Assembly: GCF_001816125.1 (NCBI RefSeq)
Contig: NZ_MDZA01000177.1
Coordinates: forward strand, 1 to 45,981
Length of the DNA stretch: 45,981 nucleotides
Reading direction: 5' to 3'
Origin: Hymenobacter coccineus
GTDB lineage: Bacteria > Bacteroidota > Bacteroidia > Cytophagales > Hymenobacteraceae
Part shown: positions 24,038-33,222 of the stretch, piece by piece
Layout: each line of letters begins with the position of its first letter
Numbering within the stretch: position 1 is the stretch's first letter
Notes under the pieces: model-generated
Seen by the model: only the letters and a program-made list of their open reading frames with translations
What the model was told of the DNA's origin: nothing
The model's database searches: none
Translations under genes and position numbers: made by a program

Positions 24038-26360
24038 CTTTATCGTTCTTAACTCCTACTTCTCCGTAGCCGTAACCATAACTCTGAGAGTTATTCTTTT
24101 TTGCATCATTAAGAACAAGCATGATGCGACTTAACTTATTATCGGCTGCAATTTTATTAATTATATCAAGTTGTGACTTGTAGGTGAAATCGTACCTAAC
24201 CAAGTAGATCGTTGCATCAATGTAAGGTGCTAGTGCAAATACATCAGATACTTGCCCAACTGGAGCCGAATCAATGATGATATGGTCAAAACTCTCTCTG
24301 AGTACGTTCAGCATTTGTGGTACTCTATCACTCATCATGAGTTCAGCTGGGTTTGAAGGCAAGAGCCCTGAATTTATGACGTATAAGCCTGGCACATCTA
24401 ATGATTCTTGCACTATGTCGTCTACCGAAATAGTATTAGAAACTAAGTAGTCCGTAACTCCTTTATTGCTTATTGAGTTTGAAGCAGAGTTATTTAATTT
24501 GCGCAGATCCATATTGATCAGCAGCACCTTTTTGTTAGCTAATACCAAGCTGGAACATATATTGAGACTAAAGAAGGACTTGCCTTCTCCGCTCATGCTT
24601 GATGTTACCAGAATTATTTTATTCGTTTTGCCAACTGTAGCAAACTGAAAATTGGCTCTAATAAGTCTGAACATCTCCGCAAGAGGTGAGCGGTTATCCT
24701 TTGAGATAGCCACAGTTTCCCGAGATTTATTGTGAACCAATTCCCCCAAAATAGGAGCATTTACATTCCACTCAACATCTCTGCGTAACTGCACCTTATC
24801 GTTCATCATGTCCTTGATCTGAACGAAAGCAAATGGCAAGCCCAAGCCCAGCACGAGTGCAATCAATACAACAGCAGGTTTCTGGGGACTAATCGGATCA
24901 TCCCCTGCTGTTGCAGGATCAACAACGTGTGAGTTGGAAACCGTGGCGGCGAGAGAGAGAGCTGCTTCTTCACGCTTCTGTAGCAGATACAGATACAGTG
25001 CCCTCTTGAGGTCTTGCTGTCTGCTAATTGTCTCTAGGCCCCGTTCTATGGTTGGCACCTGTTGCATCTTGGCTCCGAATTGACCTGACTTTGCTTGTGA
25101 ACTTCTTCGGGAAGCTAACAAACCGTTTTTTACATTTTCGATATTCTTAACGATGTTGACCCGCAGATTATTAATCTGCTCCGTCATACTTTCCACTACT
25201 GGATTGCTAGCCTGTGCAGTACGTAACATTCTTTCACGGTCTAACTGTAGTTCGTTGAATTTTGCGATGAGACCTGAAAGCGTTGCATCTTGAATGTTGA
25301 GCGTTCCAGGAATCAACTGTTGCTGATTAGCTGCTTGATCTATGTAGCTTTCTATAGATTCTAGCATAGCAATTTGAATGCTATATTCTGACACTTGTTT
25401 GTTATAAACGCTCGCTTCTTCTAATGATTGATTAATTTGCGAGGTGACATCAGCAACTTGATTCTTCTGTTTGAACTCCTCAACCTTTTTCTCAACATTT
25501 GAAACTTCTGCTCCCAAATACTTAAGTCTCTCGTCAATAAAAGCTATGGTATTGGATGCTACAGAATTTTTATCATTCATAGCTTCCTTGTCGTACACTT
25601 CAATGAGCTTATTCAGGATATCCTTGCCTTTCTCGGGTACAGCATCAACTAAGTTCATCGATAGAACGCTTGATTGCTTGTTTACCATTGATACAGCTAG
25701 CTTCCTGGAATATTCATTAGCTAGCTTACGGATATCATGAAATTTAACAATTATTGGCTTTGTAGTCAGTGCCGGTAATTTATCCGACGAAGCCACTACG
25801 GTAAATGCGCCGTATTTCTTATGAATTAATTGACCAAATTGATAAGTTGCCTTTTGGTTATCTTCTTCTAATTCAAAAGAATTACCGCTTTTAAGATAAA
25901 TAATAATTGTTTTATCAAAAGCTGTTGAATCTAAGTTGCTGATGATTAATTTGAATGGTAATTCAGATTGGGCCACTTCTTGATTGCGAACCCGCCCCTT
26001 GACATAATAGCTGGCATCGAGTGATAGCTCTGATAATGCCTTCTGCATTAAGCTCGTAGATTTCAAGATTATAATCTCGTTATCAATATTTTTCGAAACA
26101 TTGACATCATTGAAATCGCTGAATCGCTCGTTTTTGACAGGCGCGTTATTATCCTTTTTGTCTTTTATCATTAGTAACGCACTAATGCTGTACTGGGGAG
26201 CAGTGTATCTTATAAATAAAAAAGCACCAGCAAGGCTCAAGATAAGCCCCAGTAAAAACAGATACCAATAGCGCATGTATTTTGACAATACATGCTTATA
26301 ACTAGGCTGTTCTATTTCTCCAAGATTCATGGAGTCTAGATTCTTGTCTGGGTAATTCAT
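24027..26360 (-). CDS. Wzc-like exopolysaccharide co-polymerase / bacterial tyrosine kinase
   Basis: A 777-residue inner-membrane protein. The Wzz-type N-terminal domain has a membrane helix near residues 33-52. A long periplasmic coiled-coil part (residues 260-480) includes a second membrane helix near 505-525 after DPISPQKPAV. The cytoplasmic BY-kinase has Walker A SSMSGEGKS (about residue 590), Walker A' VLLINMDLRK and Walker B IIIDSAPVG. A short tyrosine cluster near the end (SYGYGYGE) is the likely autophosphorylation site. Such proteins control chain length and export with Wza. It starts four bases after the exporter gene ends, so the two are coupled. No Wzb-like phosphatase gene is nearby. 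Confidence 0.92.
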   Translation of the reverse strand: MNYPDKNLDSMNLGEIEQPSYKHVLSKYMRYWYLFLLGLILSLAGAFLFIRYTAPQYSISALLMIKDKKDNNAPVKNERFSDFNDVNVSKNIDNEIIILKSTSLMQKALSELSLDASYYVKGRVRNQEVAQSELPFKLIISNLDSTAFDKTIIIYLKSGNSFELEEDNQKATYQFGQLIHKKYGAFTVVASSDKLPALTTKPIIVKFHDIRKLANEYSRKLAVSMVNKQSSVLSMNLVDAVPEKGKDILNKLIEVYDKEAMNDKNSVASNTIAFIDERLKYLGAEVSNVEKKVEEFKQKNQVADVTSQINQSLEEASVYNKQVSEYSIQIAMLESIESYIDQAANQQQLIPGTLNIQDATLSGLIAKFNELQLDRERMLRTAQASNPVVESMTEQINNLRVNIVKNIENVKNGLLASRRSSQAKSGQFGAKMQQVPTIERGLETISRQQDLKRALYLYLLQKREEAALSLAATVSNSHVVDPATAGDDPISPQKPAVVLIALVLGLGLPFAFVQIKDMMNDKVQLRRDVEWNVNAPILGELVHNKSRETVAISKDNRSPLAEMFRLIRANFQFATVGKTNKIILVTSSMSGEGKSFFSLNICSSLVLANKKVLLINMDLRKLNNSASNSISNKGVTDYLVSNTISVDDIVQESLDVPGLYVINSGLLPSNPAELMMSDRVPQMLNVLRESFDHIIIDSAPVGQVSDVFALAPYIDATIYLVRYDFTYKSQLDIINKIAADNKLSRIMLVLNDAKKNNSQSYGYGYGEVGVKNDKDLA

Positions 26361-26364
26361 CAGC

Positions 26365-27150
26365 TTATTTAAAAATATTTTGGAAGTTAAATATTAAAGC
26401 CACAGCAATAGAAATTGCCATTGTGGCAAGAGTAATTGTTCGCGTGTTAGTACTTGCCTGTACTTCTTTCAATCTGTCTGGCTCGATATAAACTACGTCG
26501 TTTTGCTGTAAGTAGAAATATGGAGAATTTAGTAACTCTTTATCATTTAGGTTGAGTCTGGTTGTGCTACGGACCCCATCCTTTTCCCTCACTAGTAAAA
26601 TATTCTCTCGCTTTCCATAAGGAGTCATATCGCCAGCCAAGCCTAATGCTTCTAAAATATTGATTCGTTGTCCTGGTACGATAAAAGTGGAAGGCTTATT
26701 AACTTCTCCAATAACAGTTATTTTAAAGTTTAGGAGCTGAATGGTTACTATTGGTGACTTAACAAATTGCTGAATTTGATTGGTCATTTTGTTTATTGCT
26801 TCCTCCTTGGTTAAGCCTCCAAGCATCACTTTGCCAAGAACAGGAAAGTTTACGAACCCGTCTTTATCAACTAAATACCCTTCAGTTGGACCACTGTCAG
26901 CATTTAGTGCATTACCATTAGACTGAATAATGCCTCTATTGAATAAGGCGTTAGATTCAGGATTCAGGCTTGTTAACCTAATGCTCAATAAATCATTAGG
27001 TTGAACTCGAATTTCCGAATTGTTTTCAGTAGTAGTTCTGTAATTTTCATTGCTCTTCAAATCGCTGAAGTAGACTAAGTTTCTTGTAGGCCCACACGCT
27101 ACGAAAAGAGGTAACAGAAACAGGATGAAATTTTGTAATGTCTTGCGCAT
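26365..27150 (-). CDS. Wza-like polysaccharide export lipoprotein
   Basis: A 261-residue protein with a lipoprotein signal (LFVACG, Cys19). A polysaccharide-export domain (RVQPNDLLSIRL, around residues 47-130) and an SLBB domain (KITVIGEVNKPSTFIVPGQRINILEAL, residues 143-215) follow. A C-terminal hydrophobic helix (residues 238-260) is typical of the short Bacteroidota outer-membrane exporters. It forms the outer-membrane exit channel partner of the Wzc-like protein. It is the first gene of the operon, with a well-formed promoter about 30 bases upstream. Confidence 0.9.
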   Translation of the reverse strand: MRKTLQNFILFLLPLFVACGPTRNLVYFSDLKSNENYRTTTENNSEIRVQPNDLLSIRLTSLNPESNALFNRGIIQSNGNALNADSGPTEGYLVDKDGFVNFPVLGKVMLGGLTKEEAINKMTNQIQQFVKSPIVTIQLLNFKITVIGEVNKPSTFIVPGQRINILEALGLAGDMTPYGKRENILLVREKDGVRSTTRLNLNDKELLNSPYFYLQQNDVVYIEPDRLKEVQASTNTRTITLATMAISIAVALIFNFQNIFK

Positions 27151-27178
27151 AAAGAATTGTATTTTTTTTTAAACGATT

Positions 27179-27208
27179 TGAATGTAGGCAGTATTAGGCT
27201 TAAATCAA
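27179..27208 (-). promoter_or_regulatory. Candidate Bacteroidota promoter of the polysaccharide operon
   Basis: On the minus strand TTG (27208-27206), a 19-base spacer and TACATTCA (27186-27179) match the Bacteroidota TTG and TAnnTTTG elements with normal spacing. Transcription would start around 27170, about 20 bases before the Wza-like ATG. Confidence 0.55.
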
Positions 27209-27672
27209 CTCTTATGTGTACTCACCCGGGATGCAAAGTAACGGATTTTATGCCTGTTGGCTGCAATTCTTTTAGGAAAAGCCGTTTAAAAGGCTAAAAA
27301 ACGCCATATTAAGCATGGCCAGAATGATGATCTTGGTTTGTTATAAGCCATTGGTGAAGCGGTGTAAAAAATTTGGCTGTGTTCACCAACTGCTTTCTGA
27401 GTATTTTTAGATAACTAATTATTTGCTGTATGATATGTGGGTAAGGGGGCACTATGCAGCACTCCGCTAAGTCTGGATAATTAGACGGGTTACTAGCCAC
27501 TGCTGAGGGCCTGTTAAAATTTACGGATAGGGTGTCGAATGCTGGATAAGTAAATGGACGCTTCGGCCACGGATATTTCACACTCATAGTCGTGGCTCAA
27601 ACGCCGGTTCCATGGCAACCAACTGACGGAGCGCTCACGACCCAGTAGTTGAGCACGGGGGTAAAGGCAAGG
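27209..27672. other. AT-rich intergenic stretch, no recognised gene
   Basis: Between the polysaccharide promoter and the IS element. A 92-codon minus-strand frame exists (27587-27309) but has no recognisable motif. I see no tRNA or repeat here. It probably held the original spacer between the two arms of the island before the insertion. Confidence 0.5.
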
Positions 27673-27716
27673 TGGTCGGGTAGAGATGGACACGGTGAAA
27701 GTAATTTTTCTTTGTC

Positions 27717-28025
27717 ATGGAAGCAGAAAAATCAGTCGTCAAACGGCCTAGAAATAAGTATGATGCGGCCTTCCGGGTTGAAGCGGTCCGCCGGGTAACG
27801 CAGGATGGCCGGGCGGCCACGCGGGTAGCCCAGGCGCTGGGCATGAGCGAGGCCTTGTTGGGCAGTTGGGTACGCGCCGCGCGGGCGCAGCACACCCGCC
27901 CGGCGGGCAGCGAGGCATTGGAGCAGGAAAACAAGCAGTTACGGGCGCAACTGGCCCGCGCGGAAATGGAGCGCGATATTTTAAAAAAAGCGCTGACGAT
28001 ATTTTCGCAACCGACGGGCCGATGA
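27717..28025 (+). CDS. IS3-family transposase OrfA
   Basis: A 102-residue protein with an N-terminal helix-turn-helix (YDAAFRVEAVRRVTQDG, then VAQALGMSEALLGSWVRAA) that recognises the element's ends. A leucine-zipper-like helix (LEQENKQLRAQLARAEMERDILKKAL) follows. The reading frame overlaps the orfB ATG in ATGA (28022-28025). The A-run at 27983-27989 would allow a -1 shift to make OrfAB. Confidence 0.92.
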   Translation: MEAEKSVVKRPRNKYDAAFRVEAVRRVTQDGRAATRVAQALGMSEALLGSWVRAARAQHTRPAGSEALEQENKQLRAQLARAEMERDILKKALTIFSQPTGR

Positions 28026-29062
28026 AACGCTTTGCTTTCAGTGCCTTACGTGCCCAGCGCTGGCCTGTGCGGCAACAGTGCCAGCTACTAGGCGTCAGTC
28101 CCAGCGGGTACTACGCCTGGTGTAAGCGCGCGCCCACCCCAGCGGCCGGGTCGCCACTTGCCGCCTGGTAGGTGGCGGCCCGGCGCGTGTTTACCACCCA
28201 TGCCGGCCGCTATGGCCAGCGCCGCCTACGGGCCCAGTTGCGGCGTGAAGGCCATGAAGTGGGCCGGCAGCGGCTGCGCGGTTGGCTCAGCAGCAGTGGC
28301 TTACGTGCCCTCTGCACGCGCAGCGGCACCCGGCCGCCGCGCACTACCCAGGCTGACCCGCAGGCCGTGGCGGCCGCTAACAAGCTTGCCACCTGGCCCG
28401 CCGCCACGGCCCCGAACCAAATTTGGGTGGGCGACATCACCTATATGGCCCTGGCCACGGGGCAGTGGGCCTACCTGGCCTGCTGGCGCGATGCCTTCTC
28501 CCGGCGGGTAGCAGGCTGGCACGTCAGCGAGTCGCTGCATACGGACTTGGTTCTGACCGCTTTTAACCGGGCCGTGGCCGTCTGCCAGCCCCCGCCCGGC
28601 TTACTCGTGCATGCCGACCGTGGTAGCCAGTACACCAGCGACGCCTTTACCACCCTGCTCGATCGCACCCAGGCCATTGCCCGCCTGAGCCGGCCCGGTA
28701 ACCGGTACGACAACGCCTTGGCGGAGAGCGGCTGGAGTACGCTCAAAACCGAGCTACTGCCTCGTGGGGCCTGCTTCGCTGACTTGGAAGAAGCCCGCTT
28801 CGAACTGGCCGAGTACCTGGACCATTATTGCAATACGCCACGGCTACACTCCGCCCTGGGCTACTGCACACCCCTCGAAATCGAACTCCACTATCGCTTT
28901 AACCTACCATTAGCTCCGTGTCCACAAGCACCCGACCACCTCAACTTTCTCCGTGTCCACTTTTACCCGACCACTTCATTACCTAAGCAATTTGCTCATG
29001 GATTCTTTCGTAGCAACAGATCCCATGAGTCGATATATTATGAGATCTGCAATATTGTATAA
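28022..29062 (+). pseudogene. IS3-family transposase OrfB (integrase core), interrupted by a nonsense codon
   Basis: The frame opens MKRFAFSALRAQRWPVRQQ and reads GVSPSGYYAW, but a TAG at 28169-28171 stops it at codon 50. The rest continues in the same frame with an HTH_21-like part (AGRYGQRRLRAQLRREG) and the rve integrase core: D in VGDITYMAL, D in HADRGSQYTSDAF and E in NALAESGWSTLKTE, the DDE triad. The core is complete, so only one base separates it from an active gene. The frame then reads through the right terminal repeat into flanking DNA up to 29062, so the true C-terminus is uncertain. Mobile only if the stop is suppressed or a protein is supplied in trans. Confidence 0.85.
28914..28973. 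repeat. Tandemly doubled right end of the IS
   Basis: CTCCGTGTCCAC followed four bases later by ACCCGACCA occurs twice, at 28914-28938 and 28949-28973. Only the outer copy pairs best with the left terminal repeat. The inner copy could be an alternative transposase-binding end or the relic of a nested insertion. The flanking region 29063-29336 is AT-rich and holds only the leader of the next gene. Confidence 0.7.
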
Positions 29063-29336
29063 GTACAACATGCCAATAAAAAATTTATTTTGCGTTATTA
29101 AAATTGTTATAAAATAATCTAGTTCACAAAAAGTAAAGCATTGCTATAATCGCTATTAAGGGAGTTTTTTAAATTTTTTCTACATAAAAATTACATTTAG
29201 CTAAAAATTTTGCACAAAAAAGATATTGGTAATGTTAAAACGAAATATGTTGTTAGTTTTGAGTGATTACAACTGGCTGTATTTATTAAAAAAGGTACTA
29301 GACAGCGTATTGTTTGTATTTTTAATAAAACACAAT

Positions 29337-32300
29337 ATGATTATTCGTACTATTTCTAGAAGTGTAGATTTTTTCCACATTTTCGGATTGCTGCTTTTGT
29401 TGATGGGATATGCGAGTCATAAAGCTCAAGCGCAGCCTGTTATAATTCATGCAAGTCGCACCATTCAACCTGGGGAAGCAATTAGCTTGCAAGGACAATT
29501 TAGTGCAGCTGCACAGGTCTTTTTGTCTATTGGAACAGCTAGCTCCAGCCAAATTCTTCCGGTGCTTGTGCAAAGCGCTGGCCACGTAACTGCACAGGTG
29601 CCCGCAAATTTATCTCCTGATCTGTATCAGGTTTGGATAATGGACCAGGGCAAGCGCAGTTCTACCGTTTACATTAACCAAGCACATGGCTTGCATTTCG
29701 ATTCGCCGGAGATTACACCTAATGGCGATGGACGTTTGTTTGGCCGTAACCTGCTTCTGACGGGTGGTTCCCCACAGATAAGATTGTCGCCTCAAGATGG
29801 TGGCAACAGTGGCGGGTTAGCGCAAGTGCAAGTCAATGATTCGTATGCACTACGCTTCACAGTTCCGGCTTCCTTAATACCAGGCAAGCGCTATGACGTA
29901 TTCGTAAGCAATGGCTTAGGCGGGAAGCTAGGTGAAACGCTTGTTGATCAACCACTTATGGCTATTGCGGGCGGAGTTGATTATTTCAAACTTGGTGTAC
30001 CATGGGCCGCCAAATTAAATTTTTATTCTAATATATATAATGTGCGTACTGATGCGAGATTAAACCAGCGGGCGGTAGGGGACGGTATTGGCAACGATCT
30101 ACCCGCCTTGCAAGCAGCAATAGACCGAGCCAGTGCCGATGGTGGAGGAATAGTGTTTCTACCGGCCGGGACATATAAGTTGGCTCTAACTGCCGGAGGA
30201 GGGATTTATATGCGCAATCGGGTAGTGTTGCAAGGGGCTGGTAAAGATTTAACAATCATTCGTTTTGGCTACAATTCGCAAGCACCCGGTTGGAGTGCTG
30301 ATGGTCATTGGGGACTTATTTGGGATAATATTAAACAAGGCGGTCTGGCCGATTTAACCTTGCTAAATATAGATAATTCGGGCAACTTCTATAATAATAT
30401 GACCGGTAGGGGAACCGAGTTGTTTATGCAACGCATCCGATTTGATCTTAACTTAGGTTCTTGGCTATTTTGGCACAAGTCATCGAAGCTGATTATCAGT
30501 AACTCAACCTTTACGCAAGGCGTAGATGCAAAAGCAGGCTATCACGGGATTTTGCAGTTAGAAGGCTGTCAGGATTTTATTGTGTCACATAATAGTTTCA
30601 CCTACGCCGTCGATGGTTTGAGTTTAAATAATACCAGCCGAGGTATATTTGAAGGTAACAATGTATACCGCGACGGTAGTGCCCGTTGGCCGACTTCTTT
30701 GAATCTGGTGAACCATGTTTTGATTTTGAATTTTGCGCAAGACATAGCCGTCTTGCAAAACCAATTCAAAGTAATTAATGGCCCGGCGCAAAATATTAAC
30801 GATGGCGAAACAATTATTGCTGAAGGTGGGGGTGGGTCTGGTTCGCGAATCGACGAAGATGCTGGTACCGTGAGCAGTGCAACTGCCACTACTATGCAGG
30901 ATAACAGTAAAAGATGGCCATCTATGATTATGCACCCAGTGGTGGCAATTGTGCGGGGGGCCGGAATGGGGCAGTGGAGATACATTGCCAGCCGTACTGC
31001 CAATAATCTTACAGTAGATCGTGCGTGGGACGTTGTTCCACAGGCTGGTAGCCGGTACGCTATCTTTAACTGGGGAGCCCGCAGTTGGCTGGTGCAAGGC
31101 AATACGTTGGAAGGCAACCGCCGCGGTATTACTCTATACCAAAACGCCACCACTGATTTGGCTATAGTAAATAATACTCTGACAAATAGTGGATCTATTG
31201 ATTTTACGCCCTGGCAAATGGAGAATATTGACGGCAAAGTACCCCAGGAATTTTTGCCAGTATATGACTCACAGGTTATAGGTAATAATGTGGCCGATAC
31301 AGATGGCTCGAATGGCGTATTCATTGGTGTACACACCGTACAATATGTGCAACCACGGAGTTTTGGTACTTCAGTAATTGGGTTTGAAGTCCGACGTAAT
31401 ACGCTTACGGCCCACCAACCCAATGTGCCAGCAGTGGTTGATAGTAACTTCCCCGAAGGCTATATCAATGGTGTGCATTTTCAGCCAGGGGCTAGTAATT
31501 ATATTGATGAGCAAACCCCTGGGGTACTGGGTAGTATCTTTCAGGATAACACAGCGGTGAACTGCGATAAGGCAATATATTTGAATTCAACATCATACAA
31601 TACATTGGTGTGCAATATGCACTTGGTTAACTCGCCAATTTTGCTGGGTGATACTCGCTTTGATGGAGTAAGCCATGCTTCGGTGGGTACTTCTACTTGC
31701 CCGGAAGTAGCGGGGAGCACCGGTGCCTTGCCACCCATTGCCGACCCGAAAACGAACCCAATAATTCCGCGCAGTGTCAGTGAAACCCAGCTAATGGCTC
31801 TCACTGGCTCTGATCCTGATCCACGCGGGAAAGTGGTTGGCTTTAATCTGCGCACTTTGCCCTTAGCCAATCAGGGTACCGTTTACTTAAACGGTACCCT
31901 CGCTAAGCCAAACGTTTGGGTTCCGGCCAACCAAGCCAATAAGTTAAGCTTTCAGCCAACTACTGCTTATGTAGGAAATGTAGTATTCACTTACACTGCA
32001 ACCAACAACCGCAGTCTTGTTAGCACAGCGGCAAGCTTCACGGTTCCGGTGGCCAATCCTTTGGCTGTAGAATTGGTGCAATTTGATGTTAAAGCGCAGA
32101 AACCAAACGCGCTGCTTACTTGGCGCACAGCATCAGAGAAAAACAGTGAATATTTTGCCGTCGAGCGTAGTGTCGATGCTACCCTTTTTAAAGAGGTAGG
32201 CACGGTGCGCAGCCAAGGTTCGGCCGCCTCTTACCAATTTGTTGATAAAGAGGTAGGAAGTAAGTTTTCTGGAACGGTTTACTACCGGCTGCGTGAACTG

Positions 32301-32597
32301 GACTCAGACGGTACATCGACGTATTCACCAGTGAAAACGGTGCTTTTTGCTGCCTCTAGCTCAGAAATTCAGATTTATCCAAATCCTGCTGTTAACGAAT
32401 TGCGCGTACAATTGCTGTCAGCTGGAGCTCATCTAACTGTCTTCTCAATAACTGGCCAAACCTTGCTAGAGGTCGATACTGAAACGATTGATTTTTTAAT
32501 TGATATTAGCTCGCTTATGGCAGGGACCTATTCGGTTCAAATTCAGCCTAGCAAGGGGCCCCTAATTCATAAATTTTTTACCAAGCAGCTATTATAA
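29337..32597 (+). CDS. Secreted right-handed beta-helix (pectate-lyase-like) protein with T9SS tail
   Basis: A 1086-residue exported protein. The signal peptide (about residues 1-34) ends SHKAQAQ. An immunoglobulin-like region follows to about residue 200. The beta-helix then starts DGIGNDLPALQAAIDRA with GGGIVFLPAGTYKL and NRVVLQGAGKDLTIIRFG, the pectate-lyase-3 signature, with repeated N-rich rungs to about residue 780. Later come a beta-sandwich (LLTWRTASEKNSEYFAVERS) and a sorting domain starting IQIYPNPAVNEL. It likely cuts or binds an acidic polysaccharide outside the cell. An upstream in-frame ATG at 29226 is possible, but the start at 29337 gives a clean signal peptide. AT-rich like the rest of the island. 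Confidence 0.85.
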   Translation: MIIRTISRSVDFFHIFGLLLLLMGYASHKAQAQPVIIHASRTIQPGEAISLQGQFSAAAQVFLSIGTASSSQILPVLVQSAGHVTAQVPANLSPDLYQVWIMDQGKRSSTVYINQAHGLHFDSPEITPNGDGRLFGRNLLLTGGSPQIRLSPQDGGNSGGLAQVQVNDSYALRFTVPASLIPGKRYDVFVSNGLGGKLGETLVDQPLMAIAGGVDYFKLGVPWAAKLNFYSNIYNVRTDARLNQRAVGDGIGNDLPALQAAIDRASADGGGIVFLPAGTYKLALTAGGGIYMRNRVVLQGAGKDLTIIRFGYNSQAPGWSADGHWGLIWDNIKQGGLADLTLLNIDNSGNFYNNMTGRGTELFMQRIRFDLNLGSWLFWHKSSKLIISNSTFTQGVDAKAGYHGILQLEGCQDFIVSHNSFTYAVDGLSLNNTSRGIFEGNNVYRDGSARWPTSLNLVNHVLILNFAQDIAVLQNQFKVINGPAQNINDGETIIAEGGGGSGSRIDEDAGTVSSATATTMQDNSKRWPSMIMHPVVAIVRGAGMGQWRYIASRTANNLTVDRAWDVVPQAGSRYAIFNWGARSWLVQGNTLEGNRRGITLYQNATTDLAIVNNTLTNSGSIDFTPWQMENIDGKVPQEFLPVYDSQVIGNNVADTDGSNGVFIGVHTVQYVQPRSFGTSVIGFEVRRNTLTAHQPNVPAVVDSNFPEGYINGVHFQPGASNYIDEQTPGVLGSIFQDNTAVNCDKAIYLNSTSYNTLVCNMHLVNSPILLGDTRFDGVSHASVGTSTCPEVAGSTGALPPIADPKTNPIIPRSVSETQLMALTGSDPDPRGKVVGFNLRTLPLANQGTVYLNGTLAKPNVWVPANQANKLSFQPTTAYVGNVVFTYTATNNRSLVSTAASFTVPVANPLAVELVQFDVKAQKPNALLTWRTASEKNSEYFAVERSVDATLFKEVGTVRSQGSAASYQFVDKEVGSKFSGTVYYRLRELDSDGTSTYSPVKTVLFAASSSEIQIYPNPAVNELRVQLLSAGAHLTVFSITGQTLLEVDTETIDFLIDISSLMAGTYSVQIQPSKGPLIHKFFTKQLL

Positions 32598-33222
32598 AGC
32601 TTATAAAAAATATAGCCTGAGTAGTTTGAAATACTGTAAGTGAAGTGGATAGCTATGGTTCTCGATTTTCGTTATTTATAAATTAAAAGCAGATATGGGG
32701 CCCCATGCATTTCCTTTGCGAAGAACACATGCTCGCCTTGTAAACCGGGTCCACACGCCACTTGGTGGGCCTACCATTGGCTGACTGATCTGATTTTAGG
32801 CACGGCAAGTTTCGATAACGATTTGATGGCTAACGTTGGCCTTACTGCGCGCGGGTGGCTGGTTTGCCGATTTAGAATAGTTCGCTTGGCAATGGGTTTT
32901 GCTTGGGCAAGGGCTTCGGGCTCAGCTACCGCTAGGCCGCCTCTGGCGATTGCTCGCCCCAGTAATTTGAGCGAAATTTGAAAATGGCCTCGGCTTATGG
33001 TCCACTGCCATCGGGGCGCTCCGTACGCGTCTGCATTGATTGGGCCGCTCTCAGGATCATATATTTGCCTAATAGGCAACGGTACACCTGAATTTGAAGC
33101 AGGGCTTTTTATTCGCGACGGCTATTACAATTTCATGTAGTAGCCGTTGCTTTGTTGTTTGCGCATTGGCTATTCCTGCCTTTTGATTTCCCTGACTTTC
33201 TCCCTAACCCGCATTCTGGATT
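32598..33222. other. Intergenic region without a recognised gene
   Basis: Two GGGGCCCC-type sites near the left end mark the return of host-like motif use. A minus-strand frame of 102 codons (33079-32771) has no recognisable domain. A hairpin ACGGCTATTAC / GTAGTAGCCGT lies near 33117-33146 and may be a weak terminator or leader structure before the glycosyltransferase gene. Confidence 0.45.

Larger units (their letters stand above)
27673..28973 (+). mobile_element. IS3-family insertion sequence, about 1.3 kb
   Basis: 29-base terminal inverted repeats begin TGGTCGGGTA at the left (27673-27701) and end TACCCGACCA at the right (28945-28973), with five mismatches. Inside are overlapping orfA and orfB, orfB in the -1 frame, and an A-run (27983-27989) just before the overlap that fits the programmed frameshift of this family. 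GC content is far above its AT-rich surroundings. No target-site duplication is visible (flanks AAGG and CTTC). Confidence 0.9.

Noticed and set aside
27309..27587. Minus-strand frame before the IS element
   Set aside because: No domain, no promoter or start context, and composition typical of non-coding AT-rich DNA.
27669..28977. Target-site duplication around the IS3 element
   Set aside because: Flanking bases AAGG and CTTC are not direct repeats, so none is claimed.
32771..33079. Minus-strand 102-codon frame between the beta-helix and GT4 genes
   Set aside because: No recognisable motif or signal; could be a remnant, but nothing supports it as a gene.
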